Below are positions 9,217-18,260 of a stretch of DNA of 64,000 bases, piece by piece (position 1 is the stretch's first letter; every line of letters starts with the position of its first letter). The notes under the pieces are model-generated. The model ran no database searches. It had not been told where the DNA came from and worked only from the letters and a program-made list of their open reading frames with translations. This stretch comes from Fulvivirga imtechensis AK7 (GTDB taxonomy: Bacteria > Bacteroidota > Bacteroidia > Cytophagales > Cyclobacteriaceae), in the NCBI RefSeq assembly GCF_000331535.1, contig NZ_AMZN01000024.1, positions 33,298-97,297 of the forward strand, given 5' to 3'. The position numbers were made by a program, and so were the translations under genes.

Positions 9217-11106
9217 GTGTCTAAACTACGATTAGCAGGAGCCACATTAAATCAAACGCCACTAGATTGGGAAAACAATGTTAAAAATATTATCGAAGCC
9301 ATTAACAAGGCCAATGATAAACGTGTAGACGTACTCTGCCTGCCCGAGCTATGTATTACAGGATATGGCTGTGAAGATGTCTTCCTCAGCCAGTGGATCT
9401 ACGAAAAATCGTTGAAACTCCTATTGGAGATTGTTCCGCTATGCCAGAGCATCACCGTTGCCATCGGACTCCCGATACAATTTAAGGGATATTTTTACAA
9501 TGTCACCTGTGTAGTCAAAGACCAGAATATCCTGGGCATCTATGCAAAACAGAACATGGCCAGAGACGGTGTTCATTACGAGCCAAGGTGGTTTACTCCA
9601 TGGAAATTAGGAGTGGTGGACACCATCGACATTGAAGGAAAAGAATATAAGATCGGTGATGTAATTTTCGATATTGATGGAGTAAAGACTGGTTTTGAGA
9701 TCTGTGAAGATGCCTGGTGTAAAACACGCCCAGCTTGTCGGTTGTATGAGCAGAAGGTACAGTTGATCCTAAACCCAAGTGCAAGTCACTTTGCATTTGA
9801 CAAAACGGTAGCACGGGAAAAGCTGGTGGTTGAAAGTAGCAAAAATTTTCACTGTACCTATGTATATGCCAACCTTTTGGGCAACGAAGCCGGAAGAATG
9901 ATCTACGATGGGGAAATACTCATTGCCAGGTATGGCCAGTTGATACTACGTAATGATTGGCTGTCGTTTGATAATGTACAGTTACAATACGCAGATATTG
10001 ACTTTAGTAAGGAAAATGAAAACTATCCTGCACCTGAAGAATTTGTCCGCGACAAAAACACCGAGTTTGTGAAAGCTTCATCTCTGGCATTATTCGACTA
10101 CCTGAGAAAAAGCCGAAGCAAAGGCTTTGTTTTATCTCTAAGCGGAGGTGCTGATTCGTCCTCAATAGCCATATTGGTAGCTGAGATGGTGAAGCGTGCG
10201 GTAGATCACTTGGGAGTCGAGGTTTTTTTAGTGAAATCAGGATTAAATACGCTAGAAATACCTCCCTCGTCCGGCAAAGAAGAAGCGATTAAATTTATTG
10301 TTTCTCAACTCCTTACCTGTGCATATCAAGGTACGGTGAATAGTTCTGATGCCACATACCAGTCTGCGAAAAGCCTTGCCGAGAATATAGGCGCCACCTT
10401 CTATTCCTGGCAAATTGATGAAGAAGTAACTTCATATACCCGAAAGATCGAGAATATCCTTGCCCGTAAGCTGTCCTGGGAACGAGATGACATAGCTTTG
10501 CAAAATATCCAGGCAAGATCCAGGTCTCCTATTATCTGGATGCTGGCTAATATAAAAAACGCCTTGTTGCTTACTACTTCCAATAGAAGTGAGGCCGATG
10601 TGGGCTATGCCACTATGGACGGAGATACTAGCGGAAGCATAGCGCCTATTGCTGCTGTAGATAAATATTTCATCATCAACTGGCTAAAATGGGCCGAGAC
10701 AAATTTAGGATACAAAAGTCTAAGCAAAGTCAATAACCTGCAGCCGAGCGCAGAGCTAAGACCTCTTACCTCAGAGCAGACTGACGAGGATGATTTGATG
10801 CCATACAAGGTCATTGTTGAAATAGAAAAATTGGCCATCCGTGACCATATGTCGCCCATTGAAGTTTTTAAAGAGCTAAGGAAACAGAAACTCGAAAGTG
10901 ACGATTTGTTGAAGGTCCACATTTCCAAATTCTTCCGATTGTGGAGCCGAAACCAATGGAAACGCGAAAGGACCGCTCCTGCTTTCCACTTGGATGATTT
11001 CAATGTGGACCCCCGGACCTGGTGCAGATTTCCCATTTTGTCCAGTGGGTTTGAGGAGGAATTGAGGGAGCTGAAAAGCATTGGTTGTAGGAGCAGTTTA
11101 TTCTGA
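9217..11106 (+). CDS. nadE: Glutamine-dependent NAD+ synthase
   Basis: This 629-residue two-domain enzyme makes NAD+ from deamido-NAD+, ATP and glutamine. The N-terminal nitrilase-type glutaminase has its Glu in CLPELCITGYG, its Lys in YAKQNMARDG and its Cys in FEICEDAWC. The C-terminal synthase domain has the ATP-binding P-loop LSLSGGADSSS at about residue 311 and TTSNRSEADVGYATMDGD. The start is GTG (MSKLRLAGATLNQTP), a good match to family N-termini. It follows rnc by 54 bp on the same strand and may be read from the same transcript. Confidence 0.96.
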   Translation: MSKLRLAGATLNQTPLDWENNVKNIIEAINKANDKRVDVLCLPELCITGYGCEDVFLSQWIYEKSLKLLLEIVPLCQSITVAIGLPIQFKGYFYNVTCVVKDQNILGIYAKQNMARDGVHYEPRWFTPWKLGVVDTIDIEGKEYKIGDVIFDIDGVKTGFEICEDAWCKTRPACRLYEQKVQLILNPSASHFAFDKTVAREKLVVESSKNFHCTYVYANLLGNEAGRMIYDGEILIARYGQLILRNDWLSFDNVQLQYADIDFSKENENYPAPEEFVRDKNTEFVKASSLALFDYLRKSRSKGFVLSLSGGADSSSIAILVAEMVKRAVDHLGVEVFLVKSGLNTLEIPPSSGKEEAIKFIVSQLLTCAYQGTVNSSDATYQSAKSLAENIGATFYSWQIDEEVTSYTRKIENILARKLSWERDDIALQNIQARSRSPIIWMLANIKNALLLTTSNRSEADVGYATMDGDTSGSIAPIAAVDKYFIINWLKWAETNLGYKSLSKVNNLQPSAELRPLTSEQTDEDDLMPYKVIVEIEKLAIRDHMSPIEVFKELRKQKLESDDLLKVHISKFFRLWSRNQWKRERTAPAFHLDDFNVDPRTWCRFPILSSGFEEELRELKSIGCRSSLF

Positions 11107-11166
11107 TATGTAATACGGATACACCTTCTTTGGAACTGATTTCTGAAATTTTCGTTAATTTAGGAT

Positions 11167-11382
11167 ATGGACACCATAATAATTAATATTATAAACCCTA
11201 AAGTCCGAAAGCTTCTTGAAGACTTAGAGGCTCTCAATCTGATTTCCATAGCTCGTGACGACAAAAGCTTCAAGGCCCTTGTGACAAAACTGAGAAATAA
11301 GGACAATCCGAAACCTACATTCGATGAAATAACAAAAGAAGTCGAAAAAGTGAGAGCCAAAGGCTATGGCAAAGAAGGTTAG
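11167..11382 (+). CDS. Putative antitoxin of a PIN-type toxin-antitoxin pair
   Basis: This 71-residue protein (NPKVRKLLEDLEALNLISI near the N-terminus, EITKEVEKVRAKGYG at the C-terminus) has the helical, charged look of the small antitoxins that precede PIN-domain toxins in Bacteroidota. Its last 17 bp overlap the start of the PIN gene, a typical antitoxin-toxin overlap. Function is inferred from this arrangement and size. The partner toxin is interrupted by a stop codon, so the pair may be a relic in which the antitoxin is still intact. Confidence 0.7.
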   Translation: MDTIIINIINPKVRKLLEDLEALNLISIARDDKSFKALVTKLRNKDNPKPTFDEITKEVEKVRAKGYGKEG

Positions 11383-11809
11383 GAGAATCATCATTGATAC
11401 AAACATCTGGATCAGTTTTTTAATAACGAAAGATTTTTCACAGCTTGACAAGGATATATTCTCAGGTCGTTCCATTCTGATCATTAGCCAAAAGTTACTC
11501 GATGAGTTTTTAGAAGTTATTGGGCGCCCTAAATTCAAAAAGTATTTCACTAAGGATGATATAATTAGTGTATTGTCTTTTATAGATGATCATGCTGATT
11601 TTTTCCAGGTATCCAGTACGATTGATGTCTGTCGTGATAAAAAAGATAATTTTTTACTCTCACTTGCCGTAGATAGCCAAGCTGATTTTTAAATTACCGG
11701 TGATAATGATCTTTTGGATCTGAATGAGATCGGCAACACGAAAATCATAACAGTAAAAGATTACATCACTAATCATAGGTACCTTCCATTCCAAAACACC
11801 TTCCTTTAA
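11366..11809 (+). pseudogene. PIN-family toxin interrupted by an in-frame stop
   Basis: The N-terminal 108 codons encode a PIN-domain ribonuclease-type toxin of the TIGR00305 kind (IIIDTNIWISFLI with the first Asp, DEFLEVIGRPKF, then CRDKKDNFLLSLAVDSQADF). A TAA at 11690-11692 interrupts it. The same frame continues without another stop to a TAA at 11807 and encodes ITGDNDLLDLNEIG, which is exactly the fourth PIN motif that should follow ADF. A single base change from a Leu or similar codon explains the stop. The truncated product would lack the last acidic residues and is probably inactive. A sequencing error is the main alternative. Confidence 0.82.
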
Positions 11810-11821
11810 CACCAACTTTAA

Positions 11822-11851
11822 TTGCCAATTATAACGAGATAGTTATATTTG
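11822..11851 (+). promoter_or_regulatory. Candidate Bacteroidota promoter of lgt
   Basis: TATATTTG at 11844-11851 is a perfect TAnnTTTG -7 box, and a TTG at 11822-11824 lies 19 nt upstream, the expected -33 spacing. The box ends only 4 bp before the lgt ATG, so transcription would begin at or just inside the start codon. Either the mRNA is nearly leaderless or this is a chance match in AT-rich DNA. Confidence 0.4.
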
Positions 11852-11855
11852 TTGC

Positions 11856-13040
11856 ATGTCAATCTTAAGCTATATCATCTGGAACACTGATCCGGAGTTT
11901 TTTACCATTCCAATACTCGATCGTCCTGTGCGTTATTACGGTTTGTTATTCGCTCTAGCCTTTCTTATCACACAACAGATCATGTTTTATATCTACCGCA
12001 AAGAGGGTAAGCCTGAGCGTGATGTAGAAACATTGACGATATATATGGTTATAGCCACCATACTGGGGGCGCGGTTGGGGCACGTGCTCTTTTATGAACC
12101 TGAAAAATATCTTGCTAACCCTATCGACATTCTGAAGATCTGGGAAGGCGGATTAGCCAGCCATGGGGCAGCATTCGGAATTCTTTTCGCACTTTGGGTA
12201 TATGTTAATTATTATATAAAAATAAATCTAAACCCATTTTCAAAGCCAAAGAAACGGTTTGCGTTTAAAAAACATAAGAGGGAGCACCAGAGTTATCTCC
12301 AGGTTGTAGATCGCATTGTGATAGTGGTGGCGCTTGCCGGGTGTCTGATCCGATTGGGCAATTTCATGAATTCGGAGATATACGGAATTCCTACTCAGTC
12401 AGAATATGGGGTGGTTTTTGTAAACAATGCCACCGAAGCATTTGCCGGCTACTCCAGCCCTATTGATGAAATAGACTATAAAAAAGATGGAGGCCGTGCC
12501 CTTTCAGAGCAAGGCTATGTTCCCATTGAATTAGCAGTAAAATTCAAGAATGAGCCTGAAATACTAAATGAACAGAGCATAACTCAATACCTGACCGGTA
12601 AGTTTAAAAATGTTATCACAGACTACGCTTATGTGAGTGCCCATATTTACCACCCCGAAAACCAGGAGTTGGACTACAAGCTTTCTCAAAACCCGGATGG
12701 CAGCTATACCGCTATTGTAAAAGTATATGGCATTGCCAGGCATCCTACTCAGTTGTATGAGGCGGCTACATCGTTCCTGATTTTTGTTTTATTGTTATTA
12801 CTATGGCTCAAGTATAAGAATGAAACACCTCAGGGGCTTTTACTTGGCTTATTTCTGATCCTGCTATTTGGTTTGCGCTTTGTACACGAACTTTTTAAGG
12901 AGAATCAAGTGGCCTTTGAAGATGAAATGACCTACAATATGGGGCAGATCCTGAGTATCCCGTTGATCATTGCCGGTGTATTGATCCTCTACAGAGCCAT
13001 ATCAAAAGGCAGGTATAAAGAAAAAGAGCAGAACAGTTAA
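11856..13040 (+). CDS. lgt: Prolipoprotein diacylglyceryl transferase
   Basis: This integral inner-membrane enzyme transfers diacylglycerol to the lipobox Cys of prelipoproteins. Recognisable segments are RYYGLLFALAFL, GARLGHVLFYEP, IWEGGLASHGAAFGI (catalytic-region His), CLIRLGNFMNSEIYG and ARHPTQLYEA. At 394 residues it is about 100 longer than the roughly 290-residue E. coli protein. The extra length is a soluble insert at about residues 190-290, between the NSE motif and ARHPTQLYEA, which should face the periplasm. All core motifs are intact, so the enzyme is probably active. Confidence 0.94.
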   Translation: MSILSYIIWNTDPEFFTIPILDRPVRYYGLLFALAFLITQQIMFYIYRKEGKPERDVETLTIYMVIATILGARLGHVLFYEPEKYLANPIDILKIWEGGLASHGAAFGILFALWVYVNYYIKINLNPFSKPKKRFAFKKHKREHQSYLQVVDRIVIVVALAGCLIRLGNFMNSEIYGIPTQSEYGVVFVNNATEAFAGYSSPIDEIDYKKDGGRALSEQGYVPIELAVKFKNEPEILNEQSITQYLTGKFKNVITDYAYVSAHIYHPENQELDYKLSQNPDGSYTAIVKVYGIARHPTQLYEAATSFLIFVLLLLLWLKYKNETPQGLLLGLFLILLFGLRFVHELFKENQVAFEDEMTYNMGQILSIPLIIAGVLILYRAISKGRYKEKEQNS

Positions 13041-13168
13041 ATGTGTGGCACTTTCTTACACCATAAATGGTTATTTTGCCTAAGGTCTGTTTTATCAAAT
13101 AACTATTTTTTATTTTAGGCCTATATTGGGACCATACCCTAAGCTGACAAATTGGTGTAGGAGAAACA

Positions 13169-14614
13169 ATGCTGGCATTCCTGTTTTCATTTTTATTAAC
13201 ATTTCAAGGTTATTCACCCACAGCGGGAGAGTTGTACGCCTCTTCCTCTAACGATTCGGTCTTGTCTACCGTCATTGACTCTGTAAGGGGGCGATATATA
13301 CAAATAGACAATATATTTATTATTGGCAACAAAGTAACCCGTGAAAACATCATTCTTAGGGAAATGAGTGTTACTAACGGTGAATTTTATTATGAAGAAG
13401 ACCTTTCGGAAATATTAAAAATTGACAGGAGAAAGATCCTGAATACCCGCCTGTTCAACACAGTAGAAGTGACTACCTTGGAACTTTCTGAAAGTAAAGT
13501 AGATGTGGTGGTCAGGGTAACTGAAAGGTGGTATACTTTCCCATCGCCCATTTTTGATCTCGTAGATAGAAATTTCAACGATTGGTGGCAGAATCAGGGG
13601 CGTGACCTAAGCAGGGTCAATTATGGCATCAGACTGTACAGGAATAATATGCGTGGACGAAATGAAACGCTGAGGCTACAGATCCAACTCGGCTACACGA
13701 AGCAATTTGATATTGCTTACAAGATCCCTTATATCGATCGCGCTCAGAGACACGGATTATCAGTTGGATTTTTATATGCAGAAAATAAAAACATTGCCAT
13801 CGAAACGGTGGAGCATAAGAGAAATTTTCTAGACTCTGAAAGCCTGCTCAGACTACAGCGGGTCTATCAGTTGGGCTACCAGTTCAGAAATTCATTTTAT
13901 ACCACACATAGCGTATTGTTGGGGTTTCATGATAACAAAATCAGTGACACCGTAGCCATTGCCAACCCCGAATATTATTTGGATGGGCAAACAACACAAC
14001 GTTTTTTCAGCATTATCTATGAAGTTGACATCGATAAAAGAGACATCAATTCTTACCCTCTGCACGGACATAAAACCAATTTCTTCCTGCGGAAGTATGG
14101 CTTAGGCATATATGAAGATATTGATCAATTCGATGCAGGTATTAACCATGCACGATACCTGGACTTAAAGCGTAACTTCTACCTGGCCAACTATACATCG
14201 GTTTATGTTAGCGGGCCTGATGAACAGCCTTATGCCAATCGCAGAGGACTGGGCTATAGGAAAGATTTTATTCGGGGATATGAGCTTTATGTGGTGGAAG
14301 GGCAAACCTTCTATCTTAATCGTACCACATTTAAAAAACGACTTTTCGATACTAAAATGCGTCTGGGCTTAATGCCTATAGAAGAATTCAGGAACATGCC
14401 GCTGGCTATATACCTAAAAACTTATTTTGATGTAGGTTATGCTCAGAATTTTGATAATTATGGTGAAAACATCAGACTATCAGATAGATTTTTGTTTGGG
14501 ACGGGCGCAGGTCTGGACATTGTCACTTATTACGACACGGTATTGCGTCTGGAATATTCCATCAACAGGGAAAAAGAAACGGGGTTCTTCCTTCATTTGA
14601 AGAAGGAGTTTTAA
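13169..14614 (+). CDS. POTRA-containing outer-membrane beta-barrel protein (BamA/TamA-like)
   Basis: The 481-residue protein begins with a hydrophobic signal sequence (MLAFLFSFLLTFQGYSP). A POTRA-type domain follows (IQIDNIFIIGNKVTRENIILREM, DRRKILNTRLFNTVEVTTLE, VDVVVRVTERWYTFPSP). From about residue 150 it is an amphipathic barrel with alternating aromatic strands, including GLGYRKDFIRGYELYVVEGQ, which resembles the conserved RGY barrel motif of the Omp85 family. It ends in Phe, as outer-membrane barrels do. It has only one POTRA repeat, unlike true BamA, and is probably an accessory Omp85-like protein. The stand-alone context gives no substrate. Confidence 0.82.
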   Translation: MLAFLFSFLLTFQGYSPTAGELYASSSNDSVLSTVIDSVRGRYIQIDNIFIIGNKVTRENIILREMSVTNGEFYYEEDLSEILKIDRRKILNTRLFNTVEVTTLELSESKVDVVVRVTERWYTFPSPIFDLVDRNFNDWWQNQGRDLSRVNYGIRLYRNNMRGRNETLRLQIQLGYTKQFDIAYKIPYIDRAQRHGLSVGFLYAENKNIAIETVEHKRNFLDSESLLRLQRVYQLGYQFRNSFYTTHSVLLGFHDNKISDTVAIANPEYYLDGQTTQRFFSIIYEVDIDKRDINSYPLHGHKTNFFLRKYGLGIYEDIDQFDAGINHARYLDLKRNFYLANYTSVYVSGPDEQPYANRRGLGYRKDFIRGYELYVVEGQTFYLNRTTFKKRLFDTKMRLGLMPIEEFRNMPLAIYLKTYFDVGYAQNFDNYGENIRLSDRFLFGTGAGLDIVTYYDTVLRLEYSINREKETGFFLHLKKEF

Positions 14615-14618
14615 TAAC

Positions 14619-14892
14619 TCAATAGCCAACTTCCTGTTTTCTCCTTTTCCACCCATTCCCCATCTTTAAAACCCCCAGCATATTCCAAACGCCCTTTATC
14701 GGTATATAATTTCCCCTACCTCCTTACCGAGCTCATGCCACCCTTCCTGAACTGACATGCCGGTCTCATTGTAAACATTCCACTCACCATGCGGCCAGCC
14801 ATTTTATAATATATCGCATGCTTGAGCCGGTACATTGACGTTTGCTTGGAGACTCGAAGCAGACCAATAGCATCGTAATCTTGATTAAGGAT
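14619..14892 (-). pseudogene. Decayed MORN-repeat protein fragment
   Basis: On the minus strand this gap encodes pieces that only join after two frameshifts: a first part ending RLKHAIYYK, a second beginning NGWPHGEWNVYNETG, and a third TDKGRLEYAGGFKDGEWVEKE. The YYKNG..HGEW..Y and GGFKDGEW patterns are those of MORN-variant repeats found in many Bacteroidota secreted or antitoxin-like proteins. In-frame stops lie between the pieces and no full-length frame exists. I read it as the 3' remnant of a degraded gene. The limits are approximate. Confidence 0.5.
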
Positions 14893-14938
14893 AAAAAATA
14901 AACCATTTTATTATGTTTCATTTAATTCTTTTTATAAA

Positions 14939-15790
14939 TTGCCTACTTCATTGACTTTTAGATCAAATCTACTGTTGAAATACTTCTTTATCACAATTCT
15001 CTCCGCAATTACCATTCATTGCTTTTCTCAAAACGGCTTACAACAGATTGGTGCCCGGGCTGCAGGCATGGGCTATGCATCCACTACCACTGAAGACAGT
15101 TGGTCAATATTTAATAACCCGGGTGGACTGGGCAGTATCAACGATGCTACTGCTGTCTTTGCCTTTGAAAACAAATTTAACATAACCGGATTAAATAGTA
15201 TGGCAGCCGGGGTGGTCAACTCATTTTCCATTGGAACTGTTGGCGTCTCAGCTTTTCGATTTGGTGACGACCTTTACAACGAACAAGCCGGCTCGCTTTC
15301 CTTCGGAAACAGATTCGGAATAGCGAGCTTGGGATTCAGAGCTAATTATTTACAATATAATATTGAAGGATTTGGAAGCAAAAGCTTATTGACCATTGAT
15401 TTCGGAGGTATTGCGGAGATCACCAACCAACTATTTTTCGGAGCATACATCAGAAACATTAATCAGGCGCAAGTATCCGAACTGGCCGATGAACGGGTAG
15501 CCACCACCCTCAATGCGGGTCTTTCATACCGACCAATAGAAAAAGTGATGCTATGTGCAGAAGCAGAAAAAGATATAGACCATAAGGCCTTTTTCAGAGC
15601 GGGATTGGAATATCAATTCTTAAAAAAGCTAGCGGCACGCACAGGCATAAAAACCGCTCCTTTCACCAACTATTTTGGTCTTGGGTTTAAATTGAGCAAA
15701 GTAGAAATTGATTACTCCCTCTCAATGCACCCGGTACTTGGCCTCAGCCACCAGGCAGCTATAGCGTATCGGCTAAAAAGAACAGAATGA
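14939..15790 (+). CDS. PorV/PorQ-family outer-membrane barrel protein
   Basis: The protein starts with a signal peptide (LLKYFFITILSAITIHCFSQ) and then GARAAGMGYASTTTEDSWSIFNNPGGLG, the family hallmark of PorV/PorQ and UPF0164 barrels. The rest is alternating amphipathic strands ending in SHQAAIAYRLKR. No ATG is available. The TTG at 14939 is the longest start and the TTG at 14975 would give a tighter signal peptide, so the true start is uncertain. The stop overlaps the ATG of the next gene by 4 bp (ATGA), so the two are coupled. PorV-type proteins work with type IX secretion; a direct role here is inference. Confidence 0.8.
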   Translation: MPTSLTFRSNLLLKYFFITILSAITIHCFSQNGLQQIGARAAGMGYASTTTEDSWSIFNNPGGLGSINDATAVFAFENKFNITGLNSMAAGVVNSFSIGTVGVSAFRFGDDLYNEQAGSLSFGNRFGIASLGFRANYLQYNIEGFGSKSLLTIDFGGIAEITNQLFFGAYIRNINQAQVSELADERVATTLNAGLSYRPIEKVMLCAEAEKDIDHKAFFRAGLEYQFLKKLAARTGIKTAPFTNYFGLGFKLSKVEIDYSLSMHPVLGLSHQAAIAYRLKRTE

Positions 15791-17859
15791 AATTCACGAT
15801 CATACTCTCCTTGTGCCTTCTCCTTCACATCAGCCTACATGGTCAGCGCACTGCGGACTATACACATCTTCAGGACCTTGTAGATGATATTTATGCCATT
15901 CAGGACACGGATCTTAACTATGAAGAATTGTATGAATCGCTGCTATTGTATTACTCTTCACCCATAGATCTAAATTCGGTTTCGGCAGAAGAGCTGAAAG
16001 CGCTCTATATTTTATCCGATCAGCAGGTCAACAGTTTCATGAACTACAGACAACAATACGGCAAATTATTATCACTCTATGAACTTCAAGCCATTCCCAC
16101 CTTTGATCTCAGCACTATTTATAAACTTACTCCATTTGTGCGTGTGGCAGAAAGTGGTATAAATACCCATAACCGTCCATTACTTAAAAGAATATGGCAA
16201 GAGCCGAACAACTATTTACTACTGCGCTACGAACGTACACTTGAGGATAAAAAGGGTTATCAAAAACATGAAGACCGGAGTTACTATAAAGGAAACCCGG
16301 ACAAACTGTACACAAGGTTCAGAACAAGCCACATCAATGACTTTAGTATTGGAATAACTGCTGAAAAGGATGCGGGAGAAAGGCTAACTTATGATAAGAA
16401 TAGCCATACTTATGGCGCTGACTTCTATAGTTTCCACTTTCAGTTGAAAAATAAAGGTGAGTTAAAAAACCTGGTAATTGGCGACTATCAAATTCAGTCG
16501 GGTCAAAGCCTTCTTTTAGCAGCAGGCTTCAACGTAGGTAAAGGAGCTGAAACCATTACTACCCTCAGGCGTGCAAATACAGGTATTCGTCCCTATTCAT
16601 CCGTTGTAGAAGGCGGTTTCTTTAGGGGAGCGGCTGCAACAGTCGCATTGAACAGCAGGTTTCAGGTTACCTCTTATTACTCAAGGCTGCGGGAAGATGC
16701 CCGCCTTCAATCTGACACAGCCGTGTCCGGAGCTGATTTCATATCATCCATACATACAACGGGTTATCATCGTACAGAAACAGAATTGGCCGACAAAGAT
16801 CAAATTGTGCAGCAAAGCTTTGGCGGAATTTTCCTATATACCAATGAGTCAGGTAACCTTCAGATAGGCGCCACCCTTATTGGTGACCACCTGAGCCGGC
16901 CCCTGATACGTCCCGACAAACCCTACAACCGCTTCAGGTTTGCCGGAACGGAAAATTATAATACAGGACTGTTCTACAGCTATGGGTGGAGAAATTTTAG
17001 CTTTTTTGGAGAAATGGCAAGATCAAAAAGTGGTGGCATTGGTGCTGTTACAGGATTTGTATCCAGTCTGACTCCAAAACTGGAAGCTGCTGTACTCATT
17101 CGCAGCTACGACAGAGATTTTCATAGCTTGCATGGAGCTGCATTTGCCGAGTCTGCAGGGCAAAACCAAAACGAAATGGGCTGGTATTGGGGAATAAAAT
17201 ATAAGCCATCAAGGAAATACTCCTTTACAGCATACTTTGATCAGTTCAAGTTTCCGTGGCTTAAATATCGCGTAGATGCGCCATCAGCGGGTTATGAGTA
17301 CTTAATGAGAGCAAATTATACTCCCAAACGATCTGTTTTGCTTTACGCCCAATATCGTGGTGAATCGAAAGGGATCAACCCGGCCAGTGAGGATCAGTTA
17401 CAAGTGAGGACCCCATTCAATGGTCTTAAACGTAGCTATCTTGCGAACCTGAGGCTTCTGGCCGATAAAAAAATATCATTACAATCAAGGGTACAGTGGA
17501 GCAGTTATGATTTCCTTGAGCAAAGAACACATGGATTCCTTATCCTTCAGGATCTTAACCTGGACCTGAAAAGGTTGAGGATAAGCACTCGTTTTGCACT
17601 TTTTGACACTGATAATTATGAAAACAAACAGTATGCTTATGAGCGAGATGTGTTATATGCATTTTCACTACCACCTTATTCCGGAAGAGGAACTCGACAA
17701 TACCTCTTACTGCAGTATAGAGTAACTGCTCACATAGATGTATGGGCTAAATACGCCAGAACACACTACAGGGATAGAGAAACCATAGGCACAGGCCTTG
17801 AGGAAATTGCCGGAAGTGTTAAAACAGACGTAAAGCTCCAAGCCAGGATCAGGTTCTAA
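15787..17859 (+). CDS. Helix-hairpin-helix domain outer-membrane protein
   Basis: The 690-residue protein has a signal peptide (FTIILSLCLLLHISLHGQ). An N-terminal helix-hairpin-helix-like region follows (PIDLNSVSAEELKALYILSDQQVNSFMNYRQQYG, about residues 57-90). From about residue 120 to the end, where it finishes IRF, it is a long beta-barrel. HhH modules normally bind nucleic acid, but in this Bacteroidota family they sit in the periplasm before a barrel. The gene is translationally coupled to the PorV-like gene, and the same pair recurs in other Bacteroidota, so the two proteins probably act together. The function is not known. Confidence 0.82.
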   Translation: MKFTIILSLCLLLHISLHGQRTADYTHLQDLVDDIYAIQDTDLNYEELYESLLLYYSSPIDLNSVSAEELKALYILSDQQVNSFMNYRQQYGKLLSLYELQAIPTFDLSTIYKLTPFVRVAESGINTHNRPLLKRIWQEPNNYLLLRYERTLEDKKGYQKHEDRSYYKGNPDKLYTRFRTSHINDFSIGITAEKDAGERLTYDKNSHTYGADFYSFHFQLKNKGELKNLVIGDYQIQSGQSLLLAAGFNVGKGAETITTLRRANTGIRPYSSVVEGGFFRGAAATVALNSRFQVTSYYSRLREDARLQSDTAVSGADFISSIHTTGYHRTETELADKDQIVQQSFGGIFLYTNESGNLQIGATLIGDHLSRPLIRPDKPYNRFRFAGTENYNTGLFYSYGWRNFSFFGEMARSKSGGIGAVTGFVSSLTPKLEAAVLIRSYDRDFHSLHGAAFAESAGQNQNEMGWYWGIKYKPSRKYSFTAYFDQFKFPWLKYRVDAPSAGYEYLMRANYTPKRSVLLYAQYRGESKGINPASEDQLQVRTPFNGLKRSYLANLRLLADKKISLQSRVQWSSYDFLEQRTHGFLILQDLNLDLKRLRISTRFALFDTDNYENKQYAYERDVLYAFSLPPYSGRGTRQYLLLQYRVTAHIDVWAKYARTHYRDRETIGTGLEEIAGSVKTDVKLQARIRF

Positions 17860-17943
17860 AGAATTTTTCTCACAGACTATTTGTATAGTGAAGTAGTGTT
17901 TGTAAAATAACAAAAGTAAATATTAAGCTAAAGAACGATAGAT

Positions 17944-18048
17944 ATGCATGCAGTAGATATGATCGACTCCTCGGTATTATTGGCCATTGTAGTGGGTGCC
18001 ATTTTGTTTGTAGTTATTTTCACTGCCATATTCAGAAAAAGGCGCTAG
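17944..18048 (+). CDS. Small single-pass membrane protein, 34 aa
   Basis: This is a short frame from ATG to TAG. It encodes an acidic N-terminal stub (MHAVDMIDS), one hydrophobic helix of about 20 residues (VLLAIVVGAILFVVIFTAIF) and a basic end (RKRR), which obeys the positive-inside rule. It lies 84 bp after the HhH barrel gene on the same strand. The helix and its basic cap are the only support; it could be chance. Confidence 0.45.
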   Translation: MHAVDMIDSSVLLAIVVGAILFVVIFTAIFRKRR

Positions 18049-18260
18049 AATTATATAAACTTGGAACACTCTGTTACCTTTGCTATTTAGTGTCTCTAAG
18101 AAAACGCCAATGTCTGCGCTAGCTCGTTCCAAAAATGCTTACGTACCCCAGTACACTCCGCTTTTTGGCACTTCACAAGCCTTGACCTGAACGTTTTCTT
18201 AAAGCCACTTAGAGTTTTCTTACAACCATTATTTAAATTAGTATTACAAAAAATTGAACA

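Noticed and set aside
18091..18226. Possible structured RNA upstream of the DUF3127 gene (AAGAAAACG and CGTTTTCTT arms)
   Set aside because: The arms are only 9 bp, more than 90 nt apart and of low complexity; no riboswitch-like core was recognised.
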